From Thermococcus sp. (GTDB taxonomy: Archaea > Methanobacteriota_B > Thermococci > Thermococcales > Thermococcaceae): a stretch of 43,130 nucleotides of DNA. Location of the stretch: contig JAGHBN010000159.1 in assembly GCA_021160985.1 (NCBI GenBank), positions 1 through 43,130 on the forward strand. Direction: 5' to 3'. This document shows, in pieces, positions 23,625-31,291 of this stretch. A program made the position numbers and the translations under genes. Under the pieces are notes generated by a model. It saw nothing but the letters and a program-made list of their open reading frames with translations, was not told where the DNA came from and ran no database searches. Every line of letters begins with the position of its first letter. Within the stretch, counting starts at the first letter, position 1.

Positions 23625-24704
23625 ATGAAGAACCCATTTGAGAAGATGCCGACTGTCCTTACCGCTGACGAGCTCATTGACAAGGCCTTTAGAAGGGCGG
23701 AGAAAGCAGCGTCCGCTTTCACGCCCAGGGGGGGGCCGAGAGCAAAGGCGAGACAGAGGGAGGAGCTCCGTGTAAGAACTGTCTCCAACGTCGTTCGAGA
23801 CAACCTCCGAAAGCTCCTTGATAGGACACCGGGTGTCTCAGAGCTTCCCCCGTTCTACAGGGAGCTGGTTGATACGCTCGTTGACAGGGACCAGTTCCAC
23901 CGCTCGCTGGCCCACGTAAACTGGGCTATTAAGACCATCAGAAACCTCGAACAGCGCTACGTCGAGAAAATACGGTACTCCAGAGACCCCGACGAGATAG
24001 CCAGGCTCAGGAGGCAGTTTTACGGCCGCGTCGCAGACGTGCTCAGGGACATAGCGGATGATCTCGAATACCTCAACCAGGCGAGGAACGTGCTGAAAGA
24101 TTTGCCGGTCGTTGACCTTGACCTCCCGACCGTCGTCATAGCCGGCCATCCCAACGTCGGAAAGAGCACTCTCCTCAGGGCATTAACCAACGCGAAGCCG
24201 GAGGTCGCGAGCTACCCGTTCACGACGAAGGGCATAAACGTCGGCCAGTTCGAGGAGCACTACCTTAAATACCAGGTCATCGACACGCCCGGCCTTCTCG
24301 ACAGGCCGCTCAGCGAGAGAAACGAGGTGGAGAAGCAGGCAATCCTCGCCCTCAAGCACCTGGGCAGGGTCATCGTCTACATCTTTGACCCAAGCGAGTA
24401 CTGCGGATACCCCATAGAGGAGCAGATGCACCTCTTCGAGGAGATTTACAAGGAGTTCGGGGAGTTCCCGTTCGTTGTCGTCCTCAACAAGGTGGACATA
24501 GCTGAGGATGAGAAGATTAAGCAGGTCGAAGAGTTCGTTAAGGCCAGGGAGCTCGAGCCGCTGAGGATTTCGGCGCTTAAAGGAGAGGGTCTTGAGGAGC
24601 TGAAGGAGCGCGTTATTGAACTCGTCAAGCCAATTATCGAGGAGCGGGCAAAGCGCATAATGGAGAAGGAGTTGAGGAAGTTCAGGGAAGAGCTTGAGCT
24701 CTAA
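23625..24704 (+). CDS. NOG1-family GTPase
   Basis: An Obg/NOG1 GTP-binding protein of 359 residues. Eukaryotic NOG1 is needed to mature the large ribosomal subunit, and the archaeal one is presumed similar. The N-terminal NOG1 helical bundle occupies 1-165 (starting NPFEKMPTVLTADELIDKA). The G domain follows with G1 GHPNVGKST (174-182), switch segment TTKGINVG, G3 DTPGLLDRP, G4 NKVD and G5 SALKG. A charged helix ends the protein. The ATG at 23625 is fixed by GGTGAGAG upstream; an in-frame GTG at 23616 lies within that site. The stop shares bases with the convergent zinc-ribbon gene. Confidence 0.93.
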   Translation: MKNPFEKMPTVLTADELIDKAFRRAEKAASAFTPRGGPRAKARQREELRVRTVSNVVRDNLRKLLDRTPGVSELPPFYRELVDTLVDRDQFHRSLAHVNWAIKTIRNLEQRYVEKIRYSRDPDEIARLRRQFYGRVADVLRDIADDLEYLNQARNVLKDLPVVDLDLPTVVIAGHPNVGKSTLLRALTNAKPEVASYPFTTKGINVGQFEEHYLKYQVIDTPGLLDRPLSERNEVEKQAILALKHLGRVIVYIFDPSEYCGYPIEEQMHLFEEIYKEFGEFPFVVVLNKVDIAEDEKIKQVEEFVKARELEPLRISALKGEGLEELKERVIELVKPIIEERAKRIMEKELRKFREELEL

Positions 24705-25618
24705 CTCTTTTCTTCCTCCCCGGTTCTGACGCCGCAGTACGGACAGAACTGAAGGTGAATGGGCTTCATAGCCCCGCAGTGCCCGCACTTTTCCTTAAGC
24801 TCGGCTCCGCAGTTGGGACAGTACAGATAGTCGTCCTTTATGGGGAAACCGCAGCTGTAGCATCTGTTCTGAGCAGTCCTCCGCTTGTAGACCCTTTCAG
24901 GCCTGAAATACTCCCTTCTCAGGTAGTAGAGGGACAGGAGCGTTGCAAGTGCCCCGAAGAGGCTTATGCCTATGAGCTGAACCGTGCTCCATATTGCGGA
25001 GAGGAGCAGGTAGATAAGCAGCAGCGATGAATACGCCACGAGAGAGGAAGTGTAGATGTTTTTGTACCTCCTAAGGAGCAAAAGCGATGCCAGGAAAATC
25101 GGAATGGCGAAAGAAAGCTTCAGCATGAGGACCTTGAGCCTGTATGCACTGTAGGCCCTGCTGTATTCATCGTTCGCCTTCTCCATGAGCTCATGGATCT
25201 GTGAGTTAGCATCTTCCAGCTTTTCATGGGTTTGCTCGTATGCGCTTTTCGCCCCAAGGTACTGGAAATAGGCCTTCTCATAGGCTTCCTTCGCCGTCAG
25301 GTATTCAGCCTTCAGCTCCTCGCTCGCGTTCCCGCTCTCAAGTGCGACCCGGTACTCCTCCCTTTTGAAGAGGTAGACCCTTTCTGCCTCAGTCAAATTA
25401 TTTTCTGCCTTTTGATACATTTCGAAGAGCCCTCTGTCGAGCTCCATCAACCGGCTCTGGTTTTCGAGGAGGGCCTTTATCCCGTATTTTTCTTGGTAAT
25501 ACTCATAGCCCGGCCTCTGAGGAAGGTTTTCAAGCTCTCTCAGAAAGTTTATGCTCGCCAGAAGAAGGAACACAACAAACAGACTCGCAAGTATCTTTTC
25601 AATGCGTGAATATTCCAT
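24701..25618 (-). CDS. Membrane protein with coiled coil and double zinc ribbon
   Basis: A 305-residue protein I do not recognise as a named family. Order: an N-terminal membrane helix (about 9-26), a long charged segment likely to form a coiled coil (about 45-150, LMELDRGLFEMYQKAENN and following), a cluster of three or four helices (about 160-230), and two zinc ribbons at the C-terminus (CYSCGFPI...CPNCGAEL, then CGHCGAMK...CPYCGVRT). Between helix 1 and the cluster the coiled coil should lie outside the cell, with the zinc ribbons inside. It could be a membrane-bound sensor or scaffold; this is inference. The ATG follows GGTGTAGGTG. Confidence 0.75.
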   Translation of the reverse strand: MEYSRIEKILASLFVVFLLLASINFLRELENLPQRPGYEYYQEKYGIKALLENQSRLMELDRGLFEMYQKAENNLTEAERVYLFKREEYRVALESGNASEELKAEYLTAKEAYEKAYFQYLGAKSAYEQTHEKLEDANSQIHELMEKANDEYSRAYSAYRLKVLMLKLSFAIPIFLASLLLLRRYKNIYTSSLVAYSSLLLIYLLLSAIWSTVQLIGISLFGALATLLSLYYLRREYFRPERVYKRRTAQNRCYSCGFPIKDDYLYCPNCGAELKEKCGHCGAMKPIHLQFCPYCGVRTGEEEKS

Positions 25619-25649
25619 CACCTACACCAAGATAAAATAGGGATCCATG

Positions 25650-25660
25650 CATATAAAGCT
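25650..25660 (-). promoter_or_regulatory. TATA box for zinc-ribbon membrane protein
   Basis: The minus strand reads AGCTTTATATG, centred about 37 bp before the ATG. Confidence 0.5.
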
Positions 25661-25682
25661 TCCAGGAGAGAAAAGAAAGAAA

Positions 25683-26075
25683 TCAGGCGTTCTCTTCCTT
25701 GAGGAGGACAGCGTTGATGACGCCGTCCTGGCCCGGCCTGCTGGTAACGATGGCCTTGCCGATCTCGGTCTCGATGATGGCGCCCTTGGTTATGATGTCT
25801 CTCCTGACGTACTGCCTGTTGGCCGGGTTCTCAATGACCCTGAGAACCTTAACCTTCTTGCCCTTGCCGCCGTCAAAGACGTTGGCGTAAGAGGCCTCGA
25901 TGAGCCTGACCTTCCTGTTTCCACCGTAGGTTCTGATTATCTTCTTCTTTTCTCTGCTCTCACTAACTCTGGTGAAGGCGGGCTCCCTTCCGAGCTCCCT
26001 CTTCCTCTTCTTCCTTGCGAGGACGATTCTTCCGCCTGAAGGCTTTTTGAGTGATCTTCCCTGCCAGATAGCCAT
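25683..26075 (-). CDS. rps8e: Ribosomal protein S8e
   Basis: Small-subunit ribosomal protein found only in archaea and eukaryotes. The 130 residues show the full family pattern: MAIWQGRSLKKPSGGR at the start, a basic stretch (ARKKRKRELGREPAFT), the glycine-rich TYGGNRKVRLIEASYANV segment, and the end GAIIETEIGKAIVTSRPGQ. Single gene with GAGGTGAGATAA before the ATG. Confidence 0.97.
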   Translation of the reverse strand: MAIWQGRSLKKPSGGRIVLARKKRKRELGREPAFTRVSESREKKKIIRTYGGNRKVRLIEASYANVFDGGKGKKVKVLRVIENPANRQYVRRDIITKGAIIETEIGKAIVTSRPGQDGVINAVLLKEENA

Positions 26076-26126
26076 TTATCTCACCTCATGAGCTTGATAC
26101 TCAACCTATCGCCACATTAGAGGGTC

Positions 26127-26139
26127 TGTTTATAAGCTT
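26127..26139 (-). promoter_or_regulatory. TATA box for S8e
   Basis: The minus strand reads AAGCTTATAAACA, about 57 bp before the ATG, leaving a leader of about 30 nt. Confidence 0.5.
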
Positions 26140-26149
26140 TTCTGGAAGG

Positions 26150-26159
26150 ATTTTTAAAC
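26150..26159 (+). promoter_or_regulatory. TATA box for membrane protein at 26192
   Basis: ATTTTTAAAC is centred about 37 bp before the ATG. Confidence 0.45.
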
Positions 26160-26191
26160 TCTCTTCCTCAATTACTCTTAGGGGTGGTTGA

Positions 26192-27088
26192 ATGGGGGCT
26201 ATGGAAGCTTTCAGCAGGACGTTTTCACTCCTCCTCAAAAACAAGCGCCTTTACATGCTCGTTCTCATAATGACGCTCTTGCTGGCTCCGCTGGAGGCGT
26301 ATCTCGTACCAGCTGATGTTGAGGACTTTTCGGTTTTTAATCAGAGCTACTTGGAGGGCAACACCAGTGGGATTATCGTTGAGGAGCACGGGGCAACGGT
26401 TGAGGACGAGACCGCGGCACTCATGGAGCTTCTGAAAAAGCTTGCCCTCTACGGTTTAATCGTTCTTGTAGTGAGTTCCATATTCGAGTACGCTGTCACG
26501 AAGGGTCTGTTCATTGAGCCGGAGGAAAGCGGGCCTCTGGGAGGGTTGTTGCTCGACGGAGTGAAGCACTTTCCGGGGGTCATCATCGTTAATCTCGTAT
26601 ACACCCTCCTGACTCTGGCATTCGTTGGGGTATCCACGTTGCCCATCGTCATCGGCATCATAACGCTCCCGGTTGGTGCGGTTCTGATACTCGTTGGACT
26701 CCTCCTGCTGATCTTTGTGGGCGCTTTTGCTGTGGGGCTATCCTCCCTCGCAATCCCAGCCTACGTGAAAAACGAGAGCATCGGGGGAGCTTTTGAGGGC
26801 TTTGGCCTCGCGTTCAGGAACGTGCTCTCAACGGCCGGCTTCGGCTTCCTGCTCATGCTTGGAATCTTTGCCATAAGTCTGGCAATTTCGCCCATAGCCT
26901 TCATTGTTCACTATACAGTCCCGGGGGAAATCGCACCTTACATCTCAGCCCTCCTCCAGGCTCCCCTGGAAGCGCTGATGTACATGTTCATGTGGACGGG
27001 AGGAGTTGCATTTTACACGGAGCTGAAGAAGAAGGAAGAGCTTGAAAAAGTGGATGAAGAGCTGGCCGAGCTGGGAATTGAGCTTTAA
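26192..27088 (+). CDS. Integral membrane protein, unknown function (298 aa)
   Basis: A polytopic protein with about six membrane helices: one at about 17-38, one at about 85-103, and a Gly/Val/Leu-rich group from 120 to 285. A hydrophilic loop (40-80) carries sequons and is probably outside. The repeated pattern of paired helices with AIPAYVKNESIGGAFEGFGLAFRN in the middle resembles the DUF4013-type membrane families. The C-terminus is a charged helix (KKKEELEKVDEELAELG). It has the same general architecture as the broken membrane gene on the other side of pyrG and may be its paralogue. The stop TAA shares bases with the pyrG stop. Confidence 0.7.
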   Translation: MGAMEAFSRTFSLLLKNKRLYMLVLIMTLLLAPLEAYLVPADVEDFSVFNQSYLEGNTSGIIVEEHGATVEDETAALMELLKKLALYGLIVLVVSSIFEYAVTKGLFIEPEESGPLGGLLLDGVKHFPGVIIVNLVYTLLTLAFVGVSTLPIVIGIITLPVGAVLILVGLLLLIFVGAFAVGLSSLAIPAYVKNESIGGAFEGFGLAFRNVLSTAGFGFLLMLGIFAISLAISPIAFIVHYTVPGEIAPYISALLQAPLEALMYMFMWTGGVAFYTELKKKEELEKVDEELAELGIEL

Positions 27089-28683
27089 AGTCCTTTCTTC
27101 TCTTTTGCTGCCCTTACGAGCCCGTGGAATGCCGGGGCCGGCCTGAACGGGCGGGACTTGAACTCCGGGTGGAACTGCGTCGCTATGAAGTAGCTGTGCC
27201 CGGGCAGCTCCAATATCTCCATCCTCCTCTCGTCGTCGCCAGCTATGCCGCTGAACACAAGCCCGGCTTCTTCAAACCTCTCGATGTAGTCCGGGTTGAC
27301 CTCCCAGCGGTGGCGGTGGCGTTCATAGACGATTTCCCTGCCGTAGAGCTCCCTCGCGAGGGTGTTCGGCTTTATGTGGACCGGATAAGCGCCGAGCCTC
27401 ATCGTACCGCCGAGCCTGTCGAGGTCTCTCTGCTCGGGCATCAGGTCAACGACGGGGTAGGGTGTCTGCGGGTCTATCTCCGTTGAGTGTGCCCCTTCAA
27501 GGCCGAGAACGTTTCTCGCGAACTCGACAACGGTGAGCTGGAAGCCGAAGCATATTCCGAGGAACGGGATGTCGTTCTCCCTCGCGTAGCGTATCGCCAT
27601 AATCTTGCCCTCGCTTCCGCGTGCCCCGAAGCCGCCTGGCACGATTATGCCGTCAATGCCTTCGAGGAGCTTAACGCCCTCCCTCTCGACGTCCTCGGCC
27701 TCTATCCACCTGATTCTGACCTTGACGTCGTTGGCGACGCTCGAGTGCTTGAGGGCCTCCTTGATGCTTAGGTAAGAGTCCGCCAGCTTGACGTATTTGC
27801 CAACAACGGCTATCTCGACGGTGTCGGTGAGGGACTTGTACTTCTCCACCATCTCGCGCCACTTCTCAAGCTCCGGTTCCCTCTCCAGAAGGCCGAGCCT
27901 CTTCACGAGGTACCTTGGAAGGCCTTCCTTTTCGAGCATGAGCGGAACCTCATAGGTGTCCTCGACATCGTAGGCGCTGATCACGGCCTCCTCCGGGACA
28001 TTGGTGAAGAGGCTTATCTTCCTCTTCGCGCTCTCCTCAAGCGGCTCCTCCGAGCGTGCTACTATGGCATCCGGCTGGATTCCGAGCGAGCGGAGCTCCT
28101 TGACGCTGTGCTGGGTCGGCTTGGTCTTCTGCTCGCCGACGACCTTGAGCTTGGGCACGTAGGTCACGTGCACGAAGGCAACGTTTTCCCTTCCCTCCTC
28201 AAGCTGCATCTGTCTTGCCGCCTCAAGGAAGGGCATGCTCTCTATGTCGCCAACGGTTCCGCCTATTTCCACGACAACGACGTCGTAGTCCCTCGCTATG
28301 GCCCTGATGCGTCCCTTTATCTCGTTGGTGATGTGGGGGATGACCTGGACCGTCGCACCGAGGTATTCACCTTTCCTCTCCTTCTCGATGACGGCTGAAT
28401 ACACTTTCCCCGTGGTTATGTTGTGGTCGAAGCTCAGGCTCGTGTCGAGGAAGCGCTCGTAGTTGCCGAGGTCGAGGTCAACCTCACCTCCGTCGTCAAG
28501 GACAAAAACCTCCCCGTGCTGGTAGGGATTCATCGTCCCCGCGTCGTAGTTGAGGTACGGGTCAATCTTGATGTTCGTTGTCCTGAAGCCCCTTGCCTTC
28601 ATGAGCATTCCGAGAGAAGCGCTGGTTATACCTTTCCCGAGACCGCTAACAACACCACCGGTCACGAATATGAACTTTGTCAT
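27085..28683 (-). CDS. pyrG: CTP synthase
   Basis: Converts UTP to CTP using glutamine, the last step of pyrimidine nucleotide synthesis. The 532 residues begin MTKFIFVTGGVVSGLGKG (P-loop), followed by KIDPYLNYDAGTMNPYQHGE and EIGGTVGDIES in the synthase domain. The class I glutamine amidotransferase domain contains GICFGFQ (catalytic Cys) and later the His-Glu pair in QFHPEFKSRP. The start at 28683 is fixed by this invariant N-terminus and by GGTGGAGG upstream; the frame is open further upstream but not conserved. It lies between two membrane protein genes. Confidence 0.98.
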   Translation of the reverse strand: MTKFIFVTGGVVSGLGKGITSASLGMLMKARGFRTTNIKIDPYLNYDAGTMNPYQHGEVFVLDDGGEVDLDLGNYERFLDTSLSFDHNITTGKVYSAVIEKERKGEYLGATVQVIPHITNEIKGRIRAIARDYDVVVVEIGGTVGDIESMPFLEAARQMQLEEGRENVAFVHVTYVPKLKVVGEQKTKPTQHSVKELRSLGIQPDAIVARSEEPLEESAKRKISLFTNVPEEAVISAYDVEDTYEVPLMLEKEGLPRYLVKRLGLLEREPELEKWREMVEKYKSLTDTVEIAVVGKYVKLADSYLSIKEALKHSSVANDVKVRIRWIEAEDVEREGVKLLEGIDGIIVPGGFGARGSEGKIMAIRYARENDIPFLGICFGFQLTVVEFARNVLGLEGAHSTEIDPQTPYPVVDLMPEQRDLDRLGGTMRLGAYPVHIKPNTLARELYGREIVYERHRHRWEVNPDYIERFEEAGLVFSGIAGDDERRMEILELPGHSYFIATQFHPEFKSRPFRPAPAFHGLVRAAKEKKGL

Positions 28684-28723
28684 GGCAAAACCTCCACCAG
28701 TTATGTCGTTGGTTGATTGGGGG

Positions 28724-28736
28724 ATGCTTAAAAGCT
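28724..28736 (-). promoter_or_regulatory. TATA box for pyrG
   Basis: The minus strand reads AAGCTTTTAAGCA, about 47 bp before the ATG. Confidence 0.5.
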
Positions 28737-28751
28737 TTGTTGGTTGGGGAA

Positions 28752-28761
28752 AACTTAAAAG
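28752..28761 (+). promoter_or_regulatory. TATA box for broken membrane gene
   Basis: AACTTAAAAG is centred about 36 bp before the ATG at 28793. The promoter looks intact although the gene is frameshifted. Confidence 0.45.
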
Positions 28762-28792
28762 GTTCCGCGCCGTACCACTAATGGGTGTAACG

Positions 28793-29700
28793 ATGGAATC
28801 CGTCCACCTGGATGTGCCTTCAACACTCCGGGATAGGAGGTTCCTGGCCCTTCTAGCAATAGCGCTTCTGGTAACGTATGCACTGCCGTTCCCCATCATC
28901 AACGACGTTCTTCAGGACTACTCGAGGCTAAAAGGGGTAATGGAAAGAATGGCCAAAGAAAACGACGCCACAGTCTGCCACAGAGTTCTTAGCACGAACC
29001 CAGACTTTTTCAGCTCACACGGAATGAGGTGTGATGAGGAGTACTACAGGCCGAACGAGTCCACGGTGACCACGGGTGACCTGATAGTTTACGAGGACAC
29101 CTACCGGGAATATCTTAGGGCGAGGGAAGCTCTGAAACGCGACCTGCCTGCATTGGTACTCTTAGTGATATTCGCCTTTCTGGCCATGCTGGGCTTTGGG
29201 TATGCGATGATAGACTTTGCCGTCGGTGTCTCAACCGGGGATGAGAAGGGAGTTAAAGACACCCTCCTCTCGGGCCTCCGTGCGGTGCCCACTCTCGCCG
29301 TTTCTGAATTTCTGGTTTCGCCGTACTGCTATTGGTCCTGGCACTCCTGGCGATTCCAATAGTCTTCTTAGGTCTTTTGGGCACCATTCTGGTGGGGTTG
29401 GTGGTATCCCCTGCCCTCGTGATGGTCCTTCCTGCCTACTACTTCACAAGGAACTTGTGGGCCGTTGGAGAAATCTGGCGCGTGCTCAAAAATAACACGG
29501 GAGGATACTTCGCCCTTGGGATCGCCCTCGTGGTGGTTGACGAATTGATGGCCCTCCAGTACAACCTGGATCTTGGGATATGGATGCTCCCCCTCATGGT
29601 CATGTTAGGGGCGGTACGGTATCCGTTAATCAGCCTGGGGGCACTCAAAGTTTACCTCGATGGTGGAGGGGAAGAAGAGGAGGACAACAAGGAAGAGTGA
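28793..29700 (+). pseudogene. Membrane protein gene split by a 1-nt frameshift
   Basis: Two frames join into one protein. The first runs from ATG 28793 (MESVHLDVPSTLRDRRF) through a helix (about 18-36), an outside loop with a sequon and two Cys, and two more helices, then ends abruptly in YCYWSWHSWRFQ at 29362. The second frame continues the hydrophobic pattern from about 29320 (AVLLLVLALLAIPIVF) to the stop at 29700 and ends in a charged tail (GGGEEEEDNKEE). Adding one T to the TTT run at 29316-29318 restores VSEFLVFAVLLLV and a single protein of about 302 residues. Promoter and GGGTG ribosome binding site look intact. The cause is either a recent mutation or a base-calling error in a T-run. 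The restored length and layout resemble the membrane protein at 26192-27088. Confidence 0.8.
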
Positions 29701-30081
29701 TCAGCCGTTAAGCTCTACGCCGTTTCCCTCTTCCTCCTCCGTAAGCTCCCTTATCTCGTAAACCTTGAGCGGGACTTTCTTTAGAGCCTTTCCGATCACG
29801 GCCTTGGCTATTCTCTCCGCGTGTTCGATGGTCTGGGCGTTGTACACCTTTATCGTGAGGTACATCCCAACGAGGCCGACGGAGCCTATCACGAAAGCGC
29901 TCTCAAAGTGGGCGCCGCAGACGGGGCACTGGGAGTAGCCAATCTCCACTCTCACAAAATCCAGTTTTTCTTTGTTGAGGGCCTTTGCGACCTTACTCAC
30001 CGCGACGTTTATGGCATCCTCGCTGGTCTCAACATCCCTGACGATTATCGGGGCCTCCAAAACAACCACGTAGTCTCCCAT
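29701..30081 (-). CDS. UPF0212 (DUF555) family protein
   Basis: A small archaeal protein of 126 residues, conserved but of unknown function. It starts MGDYVVVLEAPIIVRDV, carries one CPVCG half zinc-binding motif at about residue 51 (IGYSQCPVCGAHFESAF), has a Gly-rich segment (VIGSVGLVGMYLTIKV) and ends in an acidic tail. The ATG at 30081 is fixed by GGTGGGAGAC upstream; the frame is open about 19 codons further but into the preceding gene. It follows the DUF357 gene by 10 nt. Its stop codon abuts the stop of the convergent membrane pseudogene. Confidence 0.85.
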   Translation of the reverse strand: MGDYVVVLEAPIIVRDVETSEDAINVAVSKVAKALNKEKLDFVRVEIGYSQCPVCGAHFESAFVIGSVGLVGMYLTIKVYNAQTIEHAERIAKAVIGKALKKVPLKVYEIRELTEEEEGNGVELNG

Positions 30082-30091
30082 GTCTCCCACC

Positions 30092-30379
30092 TCAGCCAAA
30101 GGCGAAGAGCCTGTCATCCTCACCCTTAAACACACCAAGCCTAACTCCCGCGTCTATAAAGCCGTGGGCGTAGTTGAGGGCGGCAAAGGCCGTCACATAA
30201 TCACCTTTTTGATAATAGTACCTGGCGTCGTTGAAGTAGCTCTTTGCCATCGCCAGGAAGTCGTCGGCGACGGCGTGCAGAAGGCTTTTTTCGTGGACGG
30301 CCACTTCAAGACGCTGAAGCGCCTCTTCAGTGATTTTAAAATACTTCTGGAGCTTTTCTTCCGTTATCTCTCGCTCCAC
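30092..30379 (-). CDS. DUF357 family protein
   Basis: A 95-residue all-helical archaeal protein, unknown function. The pattern of two or three antiparallel helices, with LLHAVADDFLAMAKSYFNDARYY followed by KGDYVTAFAALNYAHGFIDAGVRLGVF, is the family core and is TPR-like or HEPN-like. The start is GTG; a TATA box centred 37 bp upstream supports it. First gene of an operon with UPF0212. Confidence 0.8.
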   Translation of the reverse strand: MEREITEEKLQKYFKITEEALQRLEVAVHEKSLLHAVADDFLAMAKSYFNDARYYYQKGDYVTAFAALNYAHGFIDAGVRLGVFKGEDDRLFAFG

Positions 30380-30409
30380 CGGTCTCGCCTCATGCCTGGT
30401 AAGGAGAGG

Positions 30410-30420
30410 CTCTTATAAAT
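30410..30420 (-). promoter_or_regulatory. TATA box for DUF357-UPF0212 operon
   Basis: The minus strand reads ATTTATAAGAG, centred about 37 bp before the GTG start. Confidence 0.5.
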
Positions 30421-30523
30421 CTTATCCCCAAAATTTAGGTCTGATAAAAAGTGCGCCTTCTTACGGTGAAACCTTCACAAAAGAGCAAATCAAACAGAAA
30501 CTCAACTGGAAATTAGCAACTTT

Positions 30524-30551
30524 AAAAAGCATATAATCTTCCGCCAGCGCT
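30524..30551 (+). repeat. 28-bp imperfect direct repeat, left copy
   Basis: AAAAAGC, a variable 8-bp middle, then TTCCGCCAGCGCT. It matches 31129-31156 at 23 of 28 positions. The two copies bracket most of the hairpin-rich island. Confidence 0.6.
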
Positions 30552-30575
30552 GAAACTTTGCGGGGCAAAGTTTCA
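30551..30575. repeat. Perfect hairpin, 10-bp stem
   Basis: Arms TGAAACTTTG and CAAAGTTTCA around a 5-nt loop CGGGG. Confidence 0.75.
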
Positions 30576-30693
30576 TCAAAGGTGGTGATTCCTCTTGAGG
30601 AGCGTTTCTTGTTAATGTTTGCACTTCTAAATTTCTCCTGAAGTTTGGAATTCTCCAGTTTGGGGCTTTTTACGTTTGGGTTTAATTTTACCC

Positions 30694-30710
30694 GCGCTCC
30701 TCTGGAGCGC
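30694..30710. repeat. Perfect hairpin, 7-bp stem
   Basis: Arms GCGCTCC and GGAGCGC around the loop TCT. Confidence 0.7.
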
Positions 30711-30839
30711 TCTTACGGAGAAACCCCATTTGTCACAGCCTTAGTAAAGAGGAATTCCCTATAAAAAGGCTCTCTCAAAAGTGCAAACTTCTCAAAACCG
30801 AACCTCAAAAAGGGTCTACAAAACTTGATCAAACTTCGC

Positions 30840-30893
30840 GGAAGCTTTTGGAAAAAGCTTCACCAAGGAAGCTTTTGGAAAAAGCTTCACCAA
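30840..30893 (+). repeat. Tandem duplication of a 27-bp stem-loop unit
   Basis: Two exact, adjacent 27-bp copies (30840-30866 and 30867-30893). Each copy is itself an inverted repeat with arms GAAGCTTTT and AAAAGCTTC around GGA, followed by ACCAA. Confidence 0.85.
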
Positions 30894-31010
30894 ACGTCCG
30901 TAGCTCTCCTCGAGAAGGCCATAATACAGGGATTTTCCCTCGGAAGATTCTTGTTCTCAGAGAGAACACGTTTTAGAAAAAGCCTTTTCCAGGGGGTTTG
31001 CCTCCACCTT

Positions 31011-31027
31011 GACGCCCTTTGGGCGTC
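31011..31027. repeat. Perfect hairpin, 7-bp stem
   Basis: Arms GACGCCC and GGGCGTC around TTT, followed by TATTTAG. It could act as a transcription-stop-like structure in either direction. Confidence 0.7.
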
Positions 31028-31128
31028 TATTTAGTGTTAAACCCAACATGTGGGAGCAGTCTAAAAAGTTCTCAAGGTCAAGGACAGGCCATCTAAAAGG
31101 AAAATCAGTTGAGACTTAGCTTTTTTGA

Positions 31129-31156
31129 AAAAAGCCGTTAACTTTCCGCCAGCGCT
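31129..31156 (+). repeat. 28-bp imperfect direct repeat, right copy
   Basis: The partner of 30524-30551. It ends 19 bp before the 3' end of tRNA-Pro and runs into a further hairpin (31151-31171, core CTTGC-GAA-GCAAG). Confidence 0.6.
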
Positions 31157-31175
31157 TGCGAAGCAAGGGCTGTTA

Positions 31176-31253
31176 TGGTGGGGCCGCCGGGATTCGAACC
31201 CGGGTCACGGGCTCCCAAAGCCCGCAGGATGGACCAAGCTACCCCACGGCCCC
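31176..31253 (-). tRNA. tRNA-Pro (TGG)
   Basis: A 78-nt tRNA with encoded CCA. The acceptor stem is GGGGCCG pairing with CGGCCCC. The anticodon stem CGGGC/GCCCG encloses TTTGGGA, giving anticodon TGG for the proline codon CCA. The T-arm has TTCGAAT. The discriminator base is A. No intron is seen. The hairpin-rich island begins directly after its 3' end. Confidence 0.95.
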
Positions 31254-31278
31254 GCGGCGGTAGTGAATGGAGCGGCCC

Positions 31279-31291
31279 CTTATTAAGCTTT
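31279..31291 (-). promoter_or_regulatory. TATA box for tRNA-Pro
   Basis: The minus strand reads AAAGCTTAATAAG, about 31 bp before the first tRNA base. Confidence 0.55.

Larger units (their letters stand above)
30421..31175. other. Hairpin-rich non-coding island next to tRNA-Pro
   Basis: About 750 bp without a convincing gene; its short open frames have neither recognisable proteins nor good ribosome binding sites. It is clearly more AT-rich than the flanking genes and is filled with perfect or near-perfect inverted repeats and short direct repeats (listed separately). A 15-bp near-identical pair, TCTTACGGtGAAACC at 30459-30473 and TCTTACGGaGAAACC at 30711-30725, adds to the repeat content. 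An inverted pair TTTGCACTT (30618-30626) and AAGTGCAAA (30779-30787) could bring its centre together. It may be a remnant of a mobile element or a family of genomic repeat sequences. Confidence 0.6.

Noticed and set aside
28684..28902. N-terminal extension of CTP synthase by 73 residues
   Set aside because: The frame is open, but the conserved N-terminus MTKFIFVTGG and a GGTGGAGG site fix the start at 28683; the extra residues cover promoter DNA.
29311..29362. Programmed frameshift instead of a mutation
   Set aside because: Only a plain TTT run is present, without a recognised slippery heptamer or a stimulating structure. A simple 1-nt deletion or base-calling error explains it better.
30825..31034. 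Short plus-strand frame over the tandem stem-loop repeat
   Set aside because: The protein is a product of the repeat (GSFWKKLHQ twice), with no ribosome binding site or homologous look.
30421..31175. Possible CRISPR array
   Set aside because: The repeats differ in arm sequence and spacing, only one unit is exactly duplicated, and there are no regular spacers.
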